A DNA stretch of 64,000 nt from Ktedonobacter sp. SOSP1-85 (GCF_016587415.1 NZ_BNJI01000001.1:1899501-1963500), one strand, 5' to 3'. Shown: positions 9,911-18,696, numbered from the stretch's first letter. Notes: generated by a model not told the origin, from the letters alone. Program-made: numbers and translations.

Positions 9911-11674
9911 TTACAAGCCAGCGTTCGTCAATTCTTCTTTCAACGCGCGCAGGTTGCGGTTTTGCTCATGCAACGCTTTCATGTAACTCGTCCATACCTC
10001 ATGCTCACCGAGTCTTTCGTACAACGCACGCACCTTCGCAAGATACTGGCTAGCTACCTGATAATTCTGACGACCACGCTGAGCGATCAATCGTTCAGCG
10101 TGCTGCTGATACAATTCAATGGCCTCACGCGGTCGCGTCTCTTCGGCAGATCCGGCAACCTGGAGAGCAATGTTGCCGAATCCATAATATCCATAGCAGG
10201 AAGATTCGTAGGCATAACCATAGCTATCCTTCTTTGCCATCCCTTTCAGCAATTGCAAGGCGTGATCGATGTCCCCTTCGTCTAAGGCAATCTGGATCAG
10301 GAGCGTGGCATTCTTGCCTTGCTCCAAAAAAGCGAGTAACTGCGGTTGAAGTGTCTCCCAGCAATTGAGCTTCCTGGCGAGATTGCGGATCTCCCGATAG
10401 CGATTGAGAAGTGGCTGCACACGGAACACCATTTCGGCCATCTCCAGCTCAGCACCAAGATTCTCCCTGTCCCGATAGTATTTTTGCAGCCATTCCAGGA
10501 GGTGGAGAGCCGGTTTCTCCTGAACACGGGTTTTCATCAAGCGCTCAGCTTCGGCATCTTGTCCATGCTGGATGAACAGATCGGCCAATCCGAGGAATAC
10601 AAGATCATCGACCTGCCGCGTCTCCCTGGTGGCCTCGTCAATGCGCCCAAGTGTCAAAAGCCGATCAATCAGGTCAGTAGTGCGCCCGGTTTCGCGACAG
10701 ATGCGCAGGTAAGCTTCGTCGTCGAGTGTCTCTTTTTCTAGATCCAGCCAGAGCTTTCCATAGGCTTGACGCCGTGAACCAGTGAGTGCTTCTTCTTCTC
10801 CGCCCAGAATCTTGCGAATCCTCGTTGCGAGTGTGTGGCATTCCAACGGCGTGGTGTAGCGGACAAGTTGATCAGCAGCGCTGGAATCAAAGCCGTGCCC
10901 ATCATCTGCATGCAAGTCATGCTGATAGATCTCAAACAACACCTCGATGCTCTTCTCACGCGCCACTCGATCGGTCCGTTCGTTCGCCAAAATGATACCC
11001 AGCGCTTCAATACATTCTGTGACAAACTCCTCCAATCCTTCCTCTTCGGGATAGTACCCTTCTTCTTCATGGTAGCCATCGTATTCAGCTTCTTCTTCGT
11101 AGTAGAGGTGAGACTGCTCAAAGATTTCTGTCACCAGCGTTTCATAGATGGTGGTCGCACCAAGATAGTCCCGTTGTTGTGTCAACTTCTCGGCGGCCTC
11201 TTTTACTGCTTGCAATCCCTGCGTAATACGTGGAATATCGCGTTGAAAAGCGTCAGCCACCTGACGACGATAGATCGTTGGATGGACTGAGAGGATTTTT
11301 TGCGCCGGACGAAGGAGGTAGCCATCAGGATGACGCACCCAAAATTGCCGCATATGCCAGGGATACTCGGCGAGTGGGCGCACGATGTCAGCCTCAGCCT
11401 GTTGTGCCTGATGATAGATGGCATCGATGTTCTCTACCAGAAGGACGATCTCAACGCCACTGCCTCGCTGCCCTGGTGGAATAAGGTGTGAACGCTCGGT
11501 CTCCCAGTATGGGGTATCGTCTGCTGCCAGTTGAATACAGGTCTCATCACGTGACAATTCCGCATATTCATTGGCGTCGCGGGCGGTAACATGAAAACCC
11601 AGGACGTTCTCAAACCACGTGATGGATTGCTCGAAGTTGCTCACACAAAGCTCGACCCAACTTGCTCTGGTCAT
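9911..11674 (-). CDS. VOC (glyoxalase/bleomycin-resistance) domain fused to a helical-repeat region
   Basis: 587 residues. Residues 1-125 form a VOC-superfamily fold: opening WVELCVSNFEQSITWFENVL, and closing with WVRHPDGYLLRPAQ. The remainder is alpha-helical with TPR-like helical pairs, similar to the helical tail of SWIM zinc-finger proteins, and includes a Glu/Tyr-rich linker near residues 195-225. VOC domains either bind small molecules or act as metal-dependent enzymes; which applies here cannot be read from the sequence. The start has AAAGGTGA upstream. It lies 79 bases downstream of the HU gene on the same strand. Confidence 0.75.
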   Translation of the reverse strand: MTRASWVELCVSNFEQSITWFENVLGFHVTARDANEYAELSRDETCIQLAADDTPYWETERSHLIPPGQRGSGVEIVLLVENIDAIYHQAQQAEADIVRPLAEYPWHMRQFWVRHPDGYLLRPAQKILSVHPTIYRRQVADAFQRDIPRITQGLQAVKEAAEKLTQQRDYLGATTIYETLVTEIFEQSHLYYEEEAEYDGYHEEEGYYPEEEGLEEFVTECIEALGIILANERTDRVAREKSIEVLFEIYQHDLHADDGHGFDSSAADQLVRYTTPLECHTLATRIRKILGGEEEALTGSRRQAYGKLWLDLEKETLDDEAYLRICRETGRTTDLIDRLLTLGRIDEATRETRQVDDLVFLGLADLFIQHGQDAEAERLMKTRVQEKPALHLLEWLQKYYRDRENLGAELEMAEMVFRVQPLLNRYREIRNLARKLNCWETLQPQLLAFLEQGKNATLLIQIALDEGDIDHALQLLKGMAKKDSYGYAYESSCYGYYGFGNIALQVAGSAEETRPREAIELYQQHAERLIAQRGRQNYQVASQYLAKVRALYERLGEHEVWTSYMKALHEQNRNLRALKEELTNAGL

Positions 11675-11753
11675 TGTTCAGTCACCTTTCACCTGTATGT
11701 TGCAGTCCTGATGCAGAGAGTATATCCTGGAATGTTTTCACTGTTCTGTTCGT

Positions 11754-12017
11754 TTAGAGTTTGCCAGTGTAGGTTGATGACCAACCAAACAGCGCGCGCA
11801 AGCGCTGGCCCGGATTGAACTTGAAAACCCAGCTTTTCGGCTCGGGGCGAACAAAAAAGCCGCCAAAACCTGGCAACGTGACGCTTTCTCCCGCTTTAAA
11901 AGCCTCATACAATATTTCAATGACGCCATCAACCCAGGCTGTTGCTGTCGCTTCATCCGTGTCCATACGTGTAGCCAGCCGGCGGGCAACGTCTTCTTTC
12001 TTAATCCGTTCTGCCAT
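11754..12017 (-). CDS. hup: HU-family DNA-binding protein
   Basis: 87 residues from the ATG at 12017, chosen because GGAG lies eight bases upstream; an ATG at 12038 is in frame but has no ribosome site. The opening helix pair (AERIKKEDVARRLATRM), the turn LPGFGGFFVRPEPK and the C-terminal basic strand follow the HU/IHF pattern. The usual GRNP arm tip appears as a modified KFNPGQRL, so DNA-bending properties may differ from standard HU. It likely packages DNA as a dimer. Confidence 0.85.
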   Translation of the reverse strand: MAERIKKEDVARRLATRMDTDEATATAWVDGVIEILYEAFKAGESVTLPGFGGFFVRPEPKSWVFKFNPGQRLRALFGWSSTYTGKL

Positions 12018-12369
12018 GAGATCTTCTCCATCTTTCACTCAAGACAAGCAGAAAAGCGCTTTCCATTTGATTGTTGCGTGGTACTTTGTCCTCTCTGCTC
12101 ATAGCAGAGTATACCTTGTACGCTCATGCAGCAAAGCATTGCCCTTTCTCCAGGTTGCTTCGCACAGGTTGTCTGGGGAGAATAGCCCTATTGTAGTATA
12201 GCAGACGAGATGTGGGAGATGTGTTCTGATGAGGCAAAAACCGAGTGCGTGATAGCAAATGCCCGCTCCCAATGTTGTGTGATATGCTGTAATGGTCTTG
12301 AAGCGAGAGGTGGAAGGGGAGTCAGTGAAACCGCTTGAGTTTCTGACTGATAGACAGGAAGCGAACTCC

Positions 12370-12741
12370 ATGAGGAAAGATTTGAGCGCTCCTTCTCTGG
12401 CAATAGCTGTCGCTGTTTACGTACCAGAACAATACGCCAGACTCTTAGCCACGGCAGAAGACGCCAGTGATTTGGAGACAACCTGGCAGGAGTGGTACCA
12501 CGTTTTGCAGGACACCAAGCAAAAGATGGCGGCACTTGGTATGTATCCGATTGATATGACTGTTGATGTGGACGAACTAGAAGCCTATTGTCAGCGGCAG
12601 GGGCTTCCCAATACGAGTAGCACACGTGCTGAGTATGCCGCTCACCTGTTGTCTGAGCAGCATCAGCAACAAGCACAACACCAGCAACAACGGCCATCGC
12701 AGCAGCAGCGAACGAAGAAAAAGAAGCGCCGAAGGCGATGA
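12370..12741 (+). CDS. Hypothetical protein with Gln-rich, strongly basic tail
   Basis: About 123 residues from the ATG at 12370 (AGGAAG ten bases upstream). In-frame GTG at 12325 and ATG at 12292 are alternatives. The globular part (about residues 10-95) is mostly helical and contains the conserved-looking TWQEWYHVLQDTKQKM. The C-terminus is a run of Gln/His followed by KKKKRRRR, a probable nucleic-acid-binding tail. It overlaps the next small gene by ATGA. No family recognised. Confidence 0.55.
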   Translation: MRKDLSAPSLAIAVAVYVPEQYARLLATAEDASDLETTWQEWYHVLQDTKQKMAALGMYPIDMTVDVDELEAYCQRQGLPNTSSTRAEYAAHLLSEQHQQQAQHQQQRPSQQQRTKKKKRRRR

Positions 12742-12845
12742 ATGAGAAACTATCCTGTTACTGGTGTTGCCATGGTTCGCCTGTTGCTACGCGACTAGGG
12801 GAAAAAGAATGGCTCGTCCCTGATAGAGACCAGGCACTCATCTAA
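12738..12845 (+). CDS. 35-residue cysteine-containing small protein
   Basis: Its ATG overlaps the stop of the preceding gene (ATGA), implying translational coupling. It has three cysteines close together near the N-terminus (SCYWCCHGSP) and ends in an acidic segment with LVPDRDQALI. This resembles half of a zinc ribbon, but no second cysteine pair is present. Real status depends on conservation of the pair elsewhere. Confidence 0.35.
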   Translation: MNEKLSCYWCCHGSPVATRLGEKEWLVPDRDQALI

Positions 12846-12935
12846 TGGCAGGTCCGTATACAACTCTACCCATTGCCCAGTGTGGCGTGGAAACGAGAGG
12901 TGAAAGCGATTGTCGCGCGAGTACTCCATACGCGC

Positions 12936-13214
12936 TCATTTTACCTCAAAACTCGCTACCCGTGCATCTGGATCTGGAACACGATAGGTTGCACAGAGAT
13001 AAAAATAGCGCTGATACCACTTTCCATACAGATCGACGATATAATTGAACTGTGGATTATCAGGTGGCGGTTGGATATACTGTGGCTTCAAAACCGTCTC
13101 GATTAGATCATTCGCCTTTGTGCTAACTTCCGCTTTGACGGCTTCTGGTACTCCACCTCGAGTTGGCATTGAACGAGGTGTACCGAACATCCATGGTGGT
13201 TGTTTCTTTGTCAT
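12936..13214 (-). CDS. Hypothetical 92-residue protein
   Basis: The ATG at 13214 has AGGAG ten bases upstream. The N-terminus is Pro/Arg-rich (PPWMFGTPRSMPTRGG). The middle is helical and the C-terminal half is aromatic-rich (YIVDLYGKWYQRYFYLC). No family recognised and no neighbour on the same strand within 300 bases upstream. Confidence 0.55.
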   Translation of the reverse strand: MTKKQPPWMFGTPRSMPTRGGVPEAVKAEVSTKANDLIETVLKPQYIQPPPDNPQFNYIVDLYGKWYQRYFYLCATYRVPDPDARVASFEVK

Positions 13215-13573
13215 GCACTTTTCTCTCCTGCTCTCTCATAAGACTACCACATGGCATCAGAAAAGCGGTGGAGATACCAGCATTGGCACTGAATCATCGT
13301 GAAATATCTATTCAGAAGTCCAAGAGCTTGCCAAAAAAGACTAGAATGGATACAGTAGAAGCATCACATGGCAAAATGACTCATCCTACCTCGACAGGAA
13401 ATTCAAGCAGAGCAGGGAGAATCATGTCGAAAAAATAAGGAGAGCAAAGCAAACAAGGCGAGATCAACAAGCAAGGCCGGTGAAACAACTTCAACAACAG
13501 GAGCCATTGTCTTTTGAGCAAGTGAGAGAGTACCTGCACGAATTCAAAGAAGTGGTCACGTTTCAGCGAGTGC
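13215..13573. other. Intergenic stretch with one short possible ORF
   Basis: Mostly without structure. A GTG frame from 13480 to 13587 would encode 35 residues (VKQLQQQEPLSFEQVREYL at its start) and overlaps the 3' end of the opposing HipA-like gene. It has no clear ribosome site and may be a relic. Confidence 0.35.
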
Positions 13574-14398
13574 CTATAGAAAAATAGCCCCTGGAAAGGT
13601 GGGAGATAGTTTTTGGAGATTATGAAGGAGTTCATTATGCATCGCACGTATATTTTCACCGGGAATAGCATGCTGATAAGCAAGGTGTTCCAGAACCGGC
13701 CCTGGTGCCTCTCCTAGCTCTTGCTCTACCAGTTCAGGCAATTCAGCATGGTGAGCAATGCGCTGCATCATCTCATAGATGACGGGAAGGCGTATCGGAT
13801 CTTGGGCTTGATAATGGTCGAGATACTGTTGCCAGTAGTTTTCTAGAAAAGGCGCACGAAACGTACAATCCGCTGCATCGATACCAAAAAGCACATTTCC
13901 TTTCACCATTGCCTGGTGGATATCTCCAGTTCCACAATAGTAGTGTAAGACATCGTGACGCCAGAAATCCTCTGCATTGGGAACGAAATGGGTTCTCCTA
14001 CGATACAGTACTGTTTTTGTGGAAACATCAATCCTTCTCGGGAAAAATGCCTCTGGCTCAAATTGGATAGCAGCGGCAACCAAATCAGTATGGGGTGGCG
14101 TAACAGCCCAGAATACATGTTGTTGTGGCAAATCGAGTGTGCGCGCTATTCTATAGTAGAGCCGTTCATGGATGGCGTCGCTGCCGACTTTGAGAAGATA
14201 CACAATAGGAGCTTTTCGTCGCTGTTCCCAATCCTGAGCAGTTAGACCGACGGAACGCGCTGCTCCAACCCAGTAACTCAGTCCCCCTTTGGAATATTTG
14301 GAGACATAATAGGGGGTAATGTCCACCGGCGTTTGATCATCAAGGGGCCAATTCCAGGCTGGCTGTTCTGGCTGACGCGTCTGTGATGATATCTCCAT
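13574..14398 (-). CDS. HipA-like kinase-fold protein, copy 1 (tentative)
   Basis: 274 residues from the ATG at 14398, set by AGGTAGG upstream. Suggestive kinase-fold features are an ATP-binding-like lysine in YLLKVG (about residue 70), a helix-C-like glutamate in AIHERLYY, a hinge-like AAIQFEP, and a catalytic-loop-like GTGDIHQAM followed by FGIDAAD. This order resembles HipA and related PI3K-like-fold kinases. The usual loop asparagine seems to be Met, so activity is uncertain. A close paralogue lies at 26343-27143 with the same length, the same MEI start and near-identical central motifs. No antitoxin-type HipB gene is next to either copy. Confidence 0.5.
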   Translation of the reverse strand: MEISSQTRQPEQPAWNWPLDDQTPVDITPYYVSKYSKGGLSYWVGAARSVGLTAQDWEQRRKAPIVYLLKVGSDAIHERLYYRIARTLDLPQQHVFWAVTPPHTDLVAAAIQFEPEAFFPRRIDVSTKTVLYRRRTHFVPNAEDFWRHDVLHYYCGTGDIHQAMVKGNVLFGIDAADCTFRAPFLENYWQQYLDHYQAQDPIRLPVIYEMMQRIAHHAELPELVEQELGEAPGPVLEHLAYQHAIPGENIRAMHNELLHNLQKLSPTFPGAIFL

Positions 14399-14470
14399 CT
14401 GTCCTACCTGTTCTTTTCCTTTTTGGTTTGCCGTTTCACAAGTAGAACTGTACACTGAGAGCTCCCTGTG

Positions 14471-16108
14471 CTAAAGCAACGGGGGTTCCAAGGGTTCGTT
14501 CCACGCTTCGAGCCAGTCCCCTTTGGTGAGACCTGCTCGCTCTTGTGGTGGTTCGCCTGGACTTTTGGGCAGACGCGCTCCGGCTCGGGAGATGCCCAAG
14601 CTTTGGGGCAGGCTCTGCCCCTCTTTCGCGCGTTGACGAGTACGCTCGTGTGCTGCCCGCAGGCGCGCTTCCGCACCATCCCAATACCCCTGGTATCGGG
14701 CACACGAGGGAGTTGGATCTGCTGGATCGAGGTAGGCGGCAAGAAAGGCGGAGTAGAGGTCACGTTGCGCGGGACCCACGCCACATGCACACTGATGCCA
14801 GCGCTGAGAGAGCGGCTTCTTGACCCGTCTGCCGCAGCCGTGGCACCATTGGCTCAATGCCGTGGTTCGTGTGGGAACTTCCACCAGGGTGCCGCCCGTG
14901 CTTGCAACGGTGCGTCTCAAGAGTTCCACAAACATCCCTGGTGCTCGCAGTCCCACGCTCTTGCCAAACTGCTTCTGCCACGCCTTGTAGGAAATCTTTT
15001 CGATGATGATGGTGGTGCCAAGCTTCATCACTTCATGCACCTTGCGGCCATGCAGGCTCTTGCGGTGCGCTGCCAGCTTGCGCTCTCTCGTCGCCTTTCG
15101 TCGTCGGGTGGCCTGGTAGCGCCTGCTCTGCTTCCATTGGAGCTTCTTGTTGCCCTGCTTCTTGATGCGCCCCTTTTCGTCGTAGTGCTCAGGATTGGCC
15201 GCTCGCCGCTGCCGATCCATTTGCCGCTGCAACCGACGAATGGCACGGGCCTCGGGAGCAAGTTCTGCACAGAAGACCTCCAGGCTCGCCTCCCCTTCCT
15301 GGGGAACGAGGGCCAGGGTCGAGGGTCCCCAATCCCCTCCGACGGTGCCCGTGCCAATCGTGTGTTTAGGCTTGTGGTGAGGCTTACCCTCCAAGGCCAG
15401 TTGCACCACGTAGCGATCGCCCTGCGCATCAGCACCGGCTGCTCTGGGGCTACTGGCGGGACGTCGGATGAGGCGAACATACTTGATGCGGTGCCTCAGC
15501 CCATGCGTGACCACCTCATCCTTCCAATCGATGAGAGCGGGCAGCTGGTCCCCGTTCCAGAGCACAAAGCCCGCGTTTCCAGCTTCGGGCGCCTGCAAGA
15601 CAAAGCGGAGACTGGTATCATTGCGCTTGTTCTCGATGTTGGAGAAGCCACGTCCTCGACTCTTAAAACGCACGCGTTTGGCCTTGCCCAGGCAGACGCG
15701 ATTGAGGGCGCGGTACGCCCGGGAGGCCAGCGTTTGTGCCAGCACCGCCTCGATGTGCTCGGCAATCCAGCCCACGCGCAGTCCTTTGACCGCTTCATGC
15801 AAGGCCGCCTCGGTGAAGCCATACGTTTTGCGCAAGGCGGAGAAGGCGGCGGCCCGTTCGGCTTTCTGGGTGCGAGGAAGGGTACGAGCCACGTGCCAAG
15901 CAGGGTCAGCGCGCATGCAACGCAGGCGCTTTTGGCCTTGGGAGAGGATGGCATTGTAGAGCTGACGGGCGGCTTCCAGGTGGGCACGCAAGCGGGAGGC
16001 TTGCCCTGCATTGACGACCAGGGGCAGTTCGAGCAGGAAGGTGGGGGTGGCAGGCCGTTTCTCCTGCTGTTCCTTCTGCTTGCGTTGTCCCTGGCATTTC
16101 TTTGGCAT
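14471..16108 (-). CDS. tnpB: Intact TnpB-family (IS605 OrfB/IS1341-like) nuclease
   Basis: 545 residues from the ATG at 16108, chosen because AAGGAGGAG lies directly upstream. RuvC residues are the aspartate in GGDWGPSTLALV (about residue 260), the glutamate in TIIIEKISYK (about 367) and the aspartate in QRDLYSAFLA (about 449). A zinc finger lies between the last two (CHGCG then CACG). An extra basic region precedes the second motif. TnpB proteins are RNA-guided DNA nucleases of IS200/IS605-type elements; their guide RNA usually overlaps the 3' end of the gene, here near 14400-14500. No TnpA is present. The C-terminal extension beyond the last aspartate (about 90 residues) is longer than usual. 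An almost full-length opposite-strand frame is a shadow. Confidence 0.85.
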   Translation of the reverse strand: MPKKCQGQRKQKEQQEKRPATPTFLLELPLVVNAGQASRLRAHLEAARQLYNAILSQGQKRLRCMRADPAWHVARTLPRTQKAERAAAFSALRKTYGFTEAALHEAVKGLRVGWIAEHIEAVLAQTLASRAYRALNRVCLGKAKRVRFKSRGRGFSNIENKRNDTSLRFVLQAPEAGNAGFVLWNGDQLPALIDWKDEVVTHGLRHRIKYVRLIRRPASSPRAAGADAQGDRYVVQLALEGKPHHKPKHTIGTGTVGGDWGPSTLALVPQEGEASLEVFCAELAPEARAIRRLQRQMDRQRRAANPEHYDEKGRIKKQGNKKLQWKQSRRYQATRRRKATRERKLAAHRKSLHGRKVHEVMKLGTTIIIEKISYKAWQKQFGKSVGLRAPGMFVELLRRTVASTGGTLVEVPTRTTALSQWCHGCGRRVKKPLSQRWHQCACGVGPAQRDLYSAFLAAYLDPADPTPSCARYQGYWDGAEARLRAAHERTRQRAKEGQSLPQSLGISRAGARLPKSPGEPPQERAGLTKGDWLEAWNEPLEPPLL

Positions 16109-16254
16109 ACCCGCTCCTCCTTCAATCTCGTACGTGCGATCGATCCTAGCACGTCTATTGTACCAGAGAGTCACAAAGAACGCAAGTTCTAAAAGGCTGG
16201 CTTTTTCCGATCCTCACGCTCACGCGGGGGTGGCGATTCATCCCCGGCATCAAT

Positions 16255-16458
16255 GACTCTGTTGAAAAATTTTATCAGGTTGTCCTGACGAGGGAATCAC
16301 TATCTGCGAAAGAGGCATGGAATGCAAAAATGGGCAGAAAAGAGAGCGAACTCACCTGAAAAATGACTGTCAAGGTGCCTCTTTCACGCCTTAAATACCG
16401 CTTGTGCTTATTCCTCTTTCTCGACAACTTGTCCGGACAAAATTTCCCAACAGAGTCA
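16255..16458. mobile_element. MITE-like element with about 22-bp imperfect terminal inverted repeats
   Basis: The left end GACTCTGTTGAAAAATTTT (16255-16273) and the inverted right end ending CAACAGAGTC (16458) match at about 19 of 22 positions. The element is 204 bp and encodes nothing. A second inner pair (GAAAGAGGCA/TGCCTCTTTC) could fold inside. No clear target duplication was seen. Ends of this type suggest mobilisation by a DDE transposase elsewhere in the genome. Confidence 0.6.
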
Positions 16459-16681
16459 TCACCGACCAGGGCATTCTCACCACGGTCTCTGTAAAAGACA
16501 GGAACAGACAAGCTCATGGATTTTTCCTGCGCAGTACCTCAGCCGTTCAACCTGCTGTCTGCTTCAGAAGCGATTTCAATCGCACCAGAAATAACACTGC
16601 AGAGCCCGATTTACCAACGAGAAGAGAAACCAACATCTCAATAGCAGCCACTGGATTGGAAGAGAAAGGAAAGAAAGGGAA

Positions 16682-16760
16682 GCACCCGGGAAGCAATAGC
16701 AATCCCGGGTGCGACAGCGGAACCGGCGGAACCGACGGGCGACGAACCATCGGTCGCACC
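16682..16760 (+). promoter_or_regulatory. Two mutually exclusive hairpins (attenuator-like)
   Basis: GCACCCGGGA (16682-16691) pairs perfectly with TCCCGGGTGC (16703-16712). The overlapping GGTGCGAC (16708-16715) can instead pair with GTCGCACC (16753-16760). The two structures cannot form together. There is no T-run, so this is not a simple terminator. It precedes and overlaps the HTH relic. Confidence 0.35.
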
Positions 16761-17071
16761 TAGGACTCATCCCTCTTGACGTTCTCTGCTCGGCGAAAGA
16801 TGCTCTTCTTGTGTGTCAAGAGCAGCCAAGCGAAGCTGTTCCAGATCATCCTGTTGAGGATGCTCTTAGCAATCCTGCGATTGTTTCCCGATCACAACTT
16901 CGCCCGGGACCACATCATCCCCAGTGGAAAATTCCGCACGTGGAGTGGCCAACCGTGTTACGACGCGTCACAGAGAATCACGAGCCACTGCGCAAAGTTG
17001 CAGAAGATTATGGAGTCTCACACGAGACGGTAAGACGTTTAATCAACGCTGTACAGAAGAGAACAAGCTAA
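16709..17071 (+). pseudogene. Helix-turn-helix fragment of a recombinase/transposase-like protein
   Basis: The C-terminal 45 residues read as a HTH: WPTVLRRVTENHEPLRKVA then EDYGVSHETVRRLI. This is typical of the DNA-binding HTH found in mobile-element proteins. The preceding 70 residues are Arg/Pro/Ser-rich and look non-coding, and no ribosome site precedes the start, so the gene is probably truncated. A hairpin block follows 93 bases downstream. Confidence 0.45.
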
Positions 17072-17138
17072 TTTATTCAACCTGTGTTCCTGATTGCATC
17101 AGTTTTGTGATATCTTGACGCGACGCCTCAAGTATCCA

Positions 17139-17228
17139 GTTTATCCACAACCTACCTTGGCCTCCTGAGCAGTATGACGTCATACAGCTCAGGGTTAGTT
17201 TCAGGTCATAAGAAACATTAAGGGAATA
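17139..17228. repeat. Dispersed hairpin block, copy A
   Basis: Contains a near-perfect 15-bp stem at 17164-17193: CCTGAGC, one A, GTATGAC, then GTCATAC, one A, GCTCAGG. It is flanked by GTTTATCCACA upstream and AAGAAACATT downstream. The same layout occurs at 41165-41252 with compensatory base changes. No T-run follows, so it is not a classic terminator. Confidence 0.75.
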
Positions 17229-17230
17229 AT

Positions 17231-17420
17231 ACACAGGATATAGTTAAATACAAGATTCTGAGTTATGAACATGAGAGAGCAGTCATATAGACTAACCCCT
17301 ATGCCTTACCATTATCCGTTCTTCTGCTGCATAAAGAAATGAGCGACAACTTCAGACTCCCCTTACCTCTCCCTCGAAGAGCACATTATCTGACGCAGCT
17401 ACTGCTGCTCGTCTGTTAGG
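17231..17420 (+). pseudogene. 3'-terminal relic of a helicase related to the gene at 30675-34478
   Basis: One frame reads TQDIVKYKILSYEHERAVI, a stop, then NPYALPLSVLLLHKEMSDNF. It aligns with residues around 1140-1180 of the intact helicase (LPLSVFLLHKEMSDHF). The nucleotide match is strong from CAGGATATA (17234) to about 17360 and then fades. The frame begins immediately after the hairpin block and contains an internal TAG. This shows that a second, related helicase locus once stood next to the CBASS genes. Confidence 0.75.
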
Positions 17421-17730
17421 TTTGAGCAGCGATCAGACATGCTGCTCATGTTCAGTTGCTTGTTGCTGGTCGTGGCACAGAAGTCGTTGCGGCTGACAAC
17501 CGTGCCTTTGAGTTCATCACAGCTGCCATTTCAGCTCGATCTCTGCAATATCATAGTACAAAAAAGAAATTGGTGGTATACTTATCGCCACAAAATAGAA
17601 TAGTACAGAGCTTTCAATTGCTTGAAGCAAAAGCTGATGGAAATGCTTAGGCGATTGTAAGAAAAAGATAGATCGGCTTGCATTGTAAAAATACAGAATA
17701 GATTAAGATAATGCGGAGTTTATAACAGAC
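17421..17730. other. Leader region of the CBASS operon
   Basis: No gene is convincing; a 64-codon frame at 17456-17650 lacks a ribosome site. A weak promoter-like TTGCAT at 17678 with TAAGAT at 17704 lies just upstream of the patatin gene, but the spacing is long. Confidence 0.35.
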
Positions 17731-18684
17731 ATGATAGGAGATAATAAAGCACAACTCAATGAGGTGGCAAAACCATTTCGAGTTCTTTCTCTGGACGGTG
17801 GTGGTTCTAAAGGCGTTTATACATTGGGAGTCTTAAAAGAAGTGGAAGCAGCCGCAAATGCACCATTATGTGAGGTTTTTGATTTAATTTTTGGCACGAG
17901 TACTGGCTCGATAATCACCGCCCTAATTGCACTAGGCTACAGAATTGAAGAAATCGAAAACCTTTATTTCACTCTTATTCCAAAAATTATGAGGCACCGT
18001 TTTAGTAGAGAGCGTACTAAAGCTTTGAAAGCTGAAGCAGATAAACTTTTTGTAGATCAAGACTTCTCTGCGTTCAAAACGCTTGTCGGGATAGTTTGCA
18101 CTAATTATGACTTTGAGCGCCCAATGGTTTTTAAGAACTCTGTCCAGCAATCTCATGGGCGTGCAGCAACTTTTAAACCGGGGTTTGGCTGTACAATTGC
18201 GGAAGCGGTGGTTGCTTCCTGTGCAGCTTATCCATTCTTTGAGAAGGTTAAAGTAAAAACAGAAAATCAAGGAGAGCCGTTATTAATGGATGGCGGTTAT
18301 GTGGCAAATAATCCAACCCTTTTCGCTCTTGCTGATACATATCATGCTTTAAATAAGGATACTTCAGAAATTGCAGTTTTGAGCGTAGGAGTCGGCAGCT
18401 ACAATGAACCGAAACGAAGTATTTTCCACCAGATCATCTTCAGGTTTTGGCCATTTCGGCATATCGCAAAGATGTTCAATATAAGCTCAGGAACAATTGA
18501 CCAACTGAGAATCGTTCTATTTCCTCAAGTGCCGTGTGTTCGTGTGAGTGAATCTTATCCTCAGCCAGAATACGCAACTGATCTATTGGAAGACGATGTA
18601 CAAAAACTGAGAAAACTCCATTCTCTCGGAAGGGAATCGTTTGCCAAATACGAAAGAGAGATCAGAGCAACACTCAAAATTTAA
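17731..18684 (+). CDS. capV: CBASS effector: patatin-like phospholipase (CapV type)
   Basis: 317 residues. The patatin fold is shown by the oxyanion motif DGGGSKGVYTLG (about residue 24), the nucleophile elbow GTSTGS (about residue 56, Ser in GxSxG) and the catalytic aspartate in DGGYVANNP (about residue 190). Known CapV enzymes degrade membrane phospholipids when bound by a cyclic nucleotide, killing the infected cell. The next gene, 12 bases downstream, is a CD-NTase, so the pair is a minimal two-gene (type I-like) CBASS without Cap2/Cap3 or HORMA/TRIP13 accessory genes. The ATG has GCGGAG 12 bases upstream. A/T-rich codon use contrasts with the BREX genes and suggests separate acquisition. 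Confidence 0.92.
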   Translation: MIGDNKAQLNEVAKPFRVLSLDGGGSKGVYTLGVLKEVEAAANAPLCEVFDLIFGTSTGSIITALIALGYRIEEIENLYFTLIPKIMRHRFSRERTKALKAEADKLFVDQDFSAFKTLVGIVCTNYDFERPMVFKNSVQQSHGRAATFKPGFGCTIAEAVVASCAAYPFFEKVKVKTENQGEPLLMDGGYVANNPTLFALADTYHALNKDTSEIAVLSVGVGSYNEPKRSIFHQIIFRFWPFRHIAKMFNISSGTIDQLRIVLFPQVPCVRVSESYPQPEYATDLLEDDVQKLRKLHSLGRESFAKYEREIRATLKI

Positions 18685-18696
18685 GGATATTGCACA

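Noticed and set aside
14468..16192. 574-codon open frame on the plus strand opposite TnpB
   Set aside because: The minus-strand frame has a strong ribosome site, the RuvC residues and a zinc finger; the plus-strand frame has no recognisable domain and follows G+C codon bias.
17164..17193. Calling the palindrome a rho-independent terminator
   Set aside because: No T-run follows the stem on either strand, in this copy or in the one at 41189-41218.
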